Assembly: GCF_030463565.1 (NCBI RefSeq)
Contig: NC_134649.1
Location: 34,559,044 to 34,623,043 of the forward strand
Source of the DNA: Pelecanus crispus
Taxonomy: Eukaryota > Chordata > Aves > Pelecaniformes > Pelecanidae
Length of the DNA stretch: 64,000 bases
Direction: 5' to 3'
The position numbers and the translations under genes were made by a program. The notes under the pieces are model-generated. The model was not told the origin of the DNA and did not search any database. It worked only from the letters and a program-made list of their open reading frames with translations. Of the stretch, positions 58,630 through 64,000 are shown one piece after another; within the stretch, counting starts at the first letter, position 1, and every line of letters starts with the position of its first letter.

Positions 58630-60190
58630 CCTGGGCACGTTCACATCTTTATTCTCACTGCCAGAGGCTTCGCCGGCCGGCCTCCTCACCAGCACAGACA
58701 TCGCCCCCACAGATAATTTAAAAGCGTGACCCCCCCAGCATGGCGCAGGGGTGGCCACGGGGCAGATGGGCTACGGGGGTGCTGGGGCCACACTGCAGCC
58801 GGCAGCCCTGGGGCAACGGCAAGGGCCCGCTGAGCCCCTCACCGGCGCCGGGTCGTGGCCCCCCCGCTCTGCCCCATATAGATATGTACATTATACAGAA
58901 CTACCCAGAGCAACACAACACATTAAAAAAGATCTACTCTTATATACATTATTTATAAAAAGCATCCCAGCCTCCACCACCCCGGTAAAAAAATATGTCT
59001 CTTATGTACTTTGCCGCAGGACAGCCCCCCACCCCCCATGCTGCCCACCCTGCCGGGCTGCCCCCCCATGCTGGGAAGGGAGGTGGGGGTGGGAGAGCCA
59101 CTCTCCGGGTTTTGGCATGGCGTGGGGTGTCCCGGCGGCATGGATGGATGGGTGGGTGGGAGAGGGCTGCGGGGGCCTGAGTGCTGACCCTGGGTGCAAG
59201 GCGAGCAGGGCCAGCTTGGGTTCAGGGGGTGCCCATCACCCTGGCATCTGGGCCCCCAGACAGGGGGTGGCTCCAGAGCCCTGAGCTGGCCCCCAGCGAG
59301 CACTGCCCCCAGCCCCCCATGACCCCACCCGTGCCCCTCGGGGGGCCAGGCCCCCGGCAGCCAAGCCACAGCACGGGCAGGATGCCAGCGGGTGCCAAGC
59401 CCCCAGCGGGTGTGCCACCTCCCCAAAGCGATGCTGCCAGTCCCCAAGCATGGCCTGAGGGTCACCGGGGTCCTGTCCGTGGGCACCAGGAGCTAACCAT
59501 TCCCCCGGCAGGCTCAAGAGCAGTGGCTGGGTACCATCAGCCGTGGTGGCAGGAGCACGCTCCCCTGCGGGGCCAGGGTGCACCCATGATGCCAGGGCAG
59601 TAGTGCGGCATTCAACTGGGGACCGGGGGACAGCAGGGGAAGAGGGCGGGTGGCTTGGGCATGGGCGCTGCCAGGGATCCAACCACCCTGCCGGACCCCA
59701 GCCCCCCGCAGACACTGTTCATCAGGGCTCTCAATGCTGTCTGGGGGGGCCAGGAAAGTGCCCCGGTCCTCGGCCCCCACGGCGGGCAGTGCCTCGCACC
59801 CCTGGCAGTGCCCGCTGCCCGGCGGCTCTGGGTGTGCAGAGACGAGCTCCAGCGGACAGCCAGCTCCCGGTGAGGTAGGGCAGTATTATTCTCCCCATTT
59901 TACAGATGGGGAAACTGAGGTGCGGAGCAGGGAGGGTACCCGCTGGAGCAGGGGCAGGGGGCACAGCACCTGCCCCAGGCTCGCTGCCCCATCCTGGGCA
60001 CAGGTCAGGGTGGCCCCGCGCCTGCCATGGCTCATGCCCCCACCACCACCAACCACGGGTGATGGGCAGTGACAGCGGAGGGTCCCCAGGGAAGCCCGGC
60101 GGGGCCTTGGCATGGGGGCTGAGCCCAGGGCCGGCTTTCCCTGGGGCACCGGTGGGTGGGGAGGAGGTTGGCATGGGCACCCGGTGCCGG
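58630..60190 (-). terminator. SLC38A3: SLC38A3 3'UTR with poly(A) signal
   Basis: The minus strand carries AATAAA (TTTATT on +) at 58648-58653, about 1.54 kb beyond the proposed stop. An A/T-rich stretch at about 58905-58995 and a MIR-derived piece at 59870-59932 lie within the 3'UTR. The 53-bp minisatellite begins shortly past the presumed cleavage site. Confidence 0.65.
59870..59932 (+). repeat. MIR/CORE-SINE remnant inside the SLC38A3 3'UTR
   Basis: The + strand reads ggtgaggtagggcagtat, tattctccccattttaca, gatggggaaactgaggtg. This follows the MIR consensus order (tgaggtaggtactattatt..ccccattttacagatgagg..aaactgagg) with few differences over about 60 bases. It is the clearest transposon remnant in the window, and it is antisense to SLC38A3. 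Confidence 0.75.
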
Positions 60191-63100
60191 CTAGTGGCTG
60201 CCACCGCTCTTCCCCCCGTCCCGTGGCCCAGTCGATGATGATGAAGCTCAAGCTCATGATCATGAAGAGCACCCCGAGGAGGGCGAAGCAGGCAGCCTGC
60301 GGGGACAGGGCAGGGGGTCAGGGACAGCCAGGGTGATGGGGCCACCAGCCCAGTCCGGGACCCCTGTCCTTGTCCCCTGCCATGTCCCCCCTCCCCCTGC
60401 TTACCAAGATTTTGGGGGTGGAACGCAGGGGCCTCCTTGTCCTTGGGCATGATGCGGATGTAGAAGATGGCAGGGAAAGATGAAGATGAGGCAGGGAGCG
60501 GAGGTGGCACCTGCAGCAGACAAGGGACAGAGCGGGCAGAGGCCCCCGCCCTGCGGCTCAGCCCTGCCAGCCCCGCTGCCAGGCCAGGTCCTGCCCCCCC
60601 CCACCACCACCCCCCAGCCCTGGTAAGGCCTTCCAGGAACCCAGGGACGCCGTGTCCTGGCACGGTCCCCATGCCCCCCCCGCAGCCAGGGCCTTGGCAC
60701 TGAGCCGGGCACTGAGCAAGGGAGCCTGGCTTGGGGGATCAAGGGAAAAGCCCAGGGGAAGAGCAAGAGCCAGCCGGCAGCACAGCGAGCAGCCAGCACC
60801 GCATGGCGGGAACCAGCCTGTCAGGACAGGGACAGGGACAGGGCTGGGGGACACCCCACACACCACCTGGTCCTGGCACAGTGAGAAGGGGAAACTGAGG
60901 CACCGGAGGATCAGGCAATGCCGAGCATCAGGCGGGGGCAGGGGCTGGTGAGCTGCTTGCAACACCCAGCGCCCGAGGGGGGACAGGAGCGGGGCGCTGC
61001 CACGCACCGATCACGCCAAAGATGCCAAGGATGGAGGGGGCGAAGATGACCAAGAGGTTGATGAAGGTCAGCAGGACCACGGCGATGGTGACGTGGCGGA
61101 TCCAGCTGAAGTCCTTCCCTTGGAATAGCATCTGCTGTATGGCCCGGCGCACCTGGGGACAGGGACAGGGTGTCATGCTCCATCCTTGGAGCCAGGGCCC
61201 ATCCCATCCCCTGTCCCCGCAGTCCTGCCGGTCCCCGTCACCCCTTCCCCTGCCCCAGCCCTGTCCCCATGGCATTGCCGGTCCCCATCACCCCTTCCCA
61301 GCCCTGTCCCCATGGCCCTGCCAGTCCCCATCACCCCTGCCCCAGTCCTGTCCCTGACAGCCCAGCCGGTCCCGGTCCCCCATCCCTGCAGCCCCACCGA
61401 TCCCTACCGCCATGTCCCCCAGCCTCAGCCCCATCGCTGCCTCAGTTTCCCCTCTCAAAGCCTGGTGCCGAAGCCCCGTGGCTGCTGGGCATCCCCGCAG
61501 GGCCACTCACCGGGAAGAGGACGATGGGGACGGTGAGGGTGACAGCTGTCAGCACGGCCACCCGCACGCACAGTATGAGCACGTCGAAGGGGTCCACCCT
61601 GTTGTACGTGTGCAGCAGCTCCGACTCCACGCAGCCTGCGGGCACCGGCGGGGAGCCGCTGGGTCAGCCCCAGCACTGCTGCCGCCCCGGTGCCAGCGTG
61701 CCGGCAGGGCCCCCAGCCCCCTCCCCCAGGGCTCACCGTAGAACGTGAGGTAGCCAAAGAGGGCAGCCAAGAAGTACATGAGGTACATGACCGTGATGGA
61801 GATGTTGGAGATGCACTGCATCTTCTTCTTGGAGGGGCTGCGGGAGATGGAGGGCTCAGCATGGCCCTGTGGCCCAGCCCACCCCGCTCCCGCAGCACCC
61901 ACCAGCACCAAGCACCCGGCCAGCAAGGAGGGGTGCTGCCAGAGCACCCTGGGGTGCATAGGGGCTGTGCAGAGAGGGGCTGTGTCCCCCTCCCCGAGCT
62001 GCGTCCCCCTCCCTGAGCTGCGTGGTGGGTCAGATCACCCACCACCTACCAACCACCCACCCATCCTGGGCCATAACACCCACCTCCCAGGGCTGATATC
62101 ACCCACCCACCCATTCCAGGTTGTATCACCCACCTCCTGGGACTGCTACCACCCATCCCAGGTCCTATCACCCACCACCCACCCAGGGTTGTATCACCCA
62201 CCATATCCCTTCGTATCCCCACAACGCCCCGGCACAGGCCCCACACCGAGGACGCTGCTTTTGGGTGGGTGCCAGAAAAAGCCCACCCCCTCCGTGGGTG
62301 CCCCCACCCAGGACTCACTCCTTCAGCTCGGTATAGATGGGCAGGACCTCGGGGTGGCAGACGAAGGCGAAGGCCATGATGGGGATGGTGTACGCTGTCT
62401 GCGTGAGAGGAGGGTGGCTGAGCGCCGGGGGCCAAGCTGGTGGGTGCCACCAGCGCTGGGACCACCCGCCTTCATGGGGTGCATGGGGTGGGGGCTCATC
62501 CGGAGGCCCAGAGGTGCATCCTGAGCCCCTACCTGAGAGTTCAGGGTGAAGAAGCTGGGGGTGCAGGTGCCCTGCTCGGGGGCCTGGAGGACGGTGTAGC
62601 CATTCTGGTAGTTGCTGGTGCTGACGGGGGTGGCATTGAGGCTGCCTGTGAGGTTCCCCTCCTGCTCGGGGAGCGGGCAGGGGATCTGGAACTTCTTATA
62701 GATGACCTGGGGTGGGGGGGACATGGGGGCAGTCAGCGCCCGGTGCCACCACCCCTCAAGCACCGGCCACCCGAGCCAGCACTGCACCCAGCAGGAGGGT
62801 GCCCCCGTGGGGTCCCCTCTATGGGGCACCCTTTGCCGGCAGTGCCCTGCGGCGATGCTGGCCCCCCAGCCTGCCCCTGCAAGGCTGGCAGCAGGGCGGC
62901 AGCATGTGGAGGGGCCCCGCGCACGGTTACCCACACCCCACCCCCAGCACCCTCTCCCTTCCCCTTTCCCCAGCACTCAGCTCCTTCAGCCGAAAATAAC
63001 CCAGCAGTGTGACAGCACTGCCACGGCGTCTCCGCAGCCCGGAGCGCCTGCTGTCCCCGCTGTCCCCGCAGCACACAGCCTGGCCACGCGCTGGCAGAGC

Positions 63101-63462
63101 CAGGCACGCCGGCAGAAGGGATGCTTGGCATCCCAAGCTGCCAGCACGTGCCGGCAGGTGCTCACCGAGATGAGGAAGAAGACCATACAGCTGAGGGAGA
63201 AGCCACTGGCGTAGCCAAGGTAGCCTGGGGAGGGAAGAGAGCGGCCGGTGGGCACGGGCAGGACCCCACACCGGCTGGGTACCCCCTCCTTGCCCGGTGC
63301 CCGCAGGCTGGCACCATCACCCTGCAGCAGCCCCGGAGTGTCGGGCCCCGGTGCCGCACACAGCACACTCCTGACTTACCCAACTGCTTCATGAGGGCCA
63401 GGGGAAGGATAATGGTGATGGAAACCAGGATCACCAGGTAGTTCCCGTTCATGTACCAGTCC
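60191..63462 (-). CDS. SLC38A3: Sodium-coupled neutral amino acid transporter 3 (SNAT3), 3' part, 9 exons
   Basis: Membrane transporter of glutamine/histidine/asparagine with Na+ in and H+ out (family knowledge). Exons in transcript order: 63462-63380, 63224-63166, 62706-62533, 62398-62319, 61837-61737, 61635-61511, 61152-61008, 60510-60405, 60296-60191. They read DWYMNGNYLVILVS, GYLGYASGFSLSCMVFF, VIYKKFQIPCPLP, AYTIPIMAFAFVCHPEVLP, PSKKKMQ, ESELLHTYNRVDPFDVL, VRRAIQQMLF, SAPCLIFIF and MSLSFIIIDWAT, following human SLC38A3 from about residue 190 to the end. N-glycosylation motifs NLT and NAT lie in the large extracellular loop. The N-terminal part is beyond the window. The last two exons each contain apparent single-base excesses (see findings); the stop at 60193-60191 is the one giving the family's short GGKSGGSH-type tail. 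Confidence 0.88.
61195..61415. repeat. Minisatellite in an SLC38A3 intron
   Basis: Units of about 45-55 bases with cctgccggtccccatcaccc and cagccctgtccccatggc repeat four to five times between exons 61152-61008 and 61635-61511. Confidence 0.85.
62035..62215. repeat. Minisatellite in an SLC38A3 intron (tatcacccacc type)
   Basis: A unit of about 25-45 bases containing tatcacccaccaccca and cccatcccaggt/cattccaggttg repeats about five times between exons 61837-61737 and 62398-62319. Confidence 0.8.
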
Positions 63463-64000
63463 CTGGAAGCAGAGGGCCTGCTCACTGCCCTGCTCTGCCG
63501 GAGCATGGGAGGCACAGGCAGCCATTGTGGGGGGCCTGCCTGCCATCCATGGGGACCCTAGAACTGGCAGCCCCAGGGACTCTGGAACTGGCATCCCTGG
63601 ACCCCAGACCCGGCATCCCCAGGGATGCTGGCATCCCCCGAGGCTGGCATCCCTGCTGTGCTAGCATCCCTGGGGACCCCTGAGGCCAGCATCCCTGGAG
63701 GGGATGTCCCACAGCACTGGGCTCGGACACAGCCCTTGAGCTGGGGTCCTGCCTGCCCCCATAGTGGTGCACCCCCAAGGGCTTGAGCTGCTGCGGACAG
63801 CCTGAGAACTGCTGTTCTCAGCATGTTTGCCAGTGGGCAGCCCAGCAGCGGGAGGACACAGGGACAAGGGTACCAGCATCTGCAAGGGGGCTCAGCCAGG
63901 ACCTCAATGCCCCAGGTGGAGGGAGATGCCTCTGGCCGCCTGCGGGGCAGGAACCCTACCCAGGCCTGGTCCCACGTGCAGTCGAGCACCCCAGAACAGC
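63463..64000 (-). other. SLC38A3: SLC38A3 intron running off the window edge
   Basis: No further upstream exon of SLC38A3 is seen. Positions 63545-63720 are a minisatellite of about 22-30 bases (gggactctggaactggcatcc and gctggcatccct variants). The preceding exon, which should encode the YLYIIKSELP region, is expected beyond 64000. Confidence 0.6.

Noticed and set aside
59886-60272. Extended SLC38A3 C-terminus of about 90 extra residues in the literal frame
   Set aside because: The tail is low-complexity and unlike the family; a one-base excess explains it, and the stop at 60193-60191 gives the normal length.

Overview
The window looks like a gene-dense, very GC-rich piece of an amniote genome, most likely a bird microchromosome. 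Introns are short, CpG islands are strong, minisatellites are abundant, and recognisable transposons are almost absent apart from worn MIR/CORE-SINE scraps. The species assignment is inference. The gene calls rest on reading conserved proteins exon by exon with GT-AG splice sites and matching phases.

Layout: (1) positions 1-5.3 kb are upstream flank with no recognised gene. (2) A CpG island at about 5.4-6.1 kb is the likely SEMA3F promoter. SEMA3F (+) then has 18 coding exons from 9087 to 29376, including a 27-codon cassette exon at 20794-20874, and a poly(A) signal at 30288. (3) A 2-kb minisatellite field is followed by GNAT1 (+, rod transducin alpha, 8 exons, 33197-36431, 350 aa). The region just upstream of GNAT1 holds two Maf/NRL-type palindromes. 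(4) A second minisatellite field (36.64-38.56 kb) lies tail-to-tail between GNAT1 and GNAI2. (5) GNAI2 (-, 8 exons, 55074 to 39968, 355 aa) has a CpG-island promoter at about 55.1-55.3 kb, with a 1.4-kb 36-bp minisatellite directly upstream. (6) SLC38A3 (-) supplies its nine 3'-most coding exons (63462 to 60191) and a 3'UTR ending near 58.63 kb. Its 5' part lies beyond the window.

The gene set is that of human 3p21.3 (SEMA3F, GNAT1, SLC38A3, GNAI2), but the GNAI2-SLC38A3 block is inverted relative to human. GNAT1 and GNAI2 are therefore convergent here, as GNAT2/GNAI3 and GNAT3/GNAI1 are in human, which suggests this window keeps the older arrangement. GNAT1 and GNAI2 share six of eight exon lengths exactly, as expected for an ancient tandem duplication.

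The genes are not an operon-like unit. SEMA3F is a secreted axon-guidance ligand, GNAT1 couples rhodopsin to the rod phosphodiesterase, GNAI2 is a widely used inhibitory G-protein alpha subunit, and SLC38A3 is a glutamine transporter. Main points for follow-up are the conserved SEMA3F cassette exon, the Maf-type sites before GNAT1, homeodomain-site clusters in SEMA3F intron 1, a palindrome in a GNAI2 intron, three apparent one-base excesses in the last two SLC38A3 exons, and a family of gene-flanking minisatellites.
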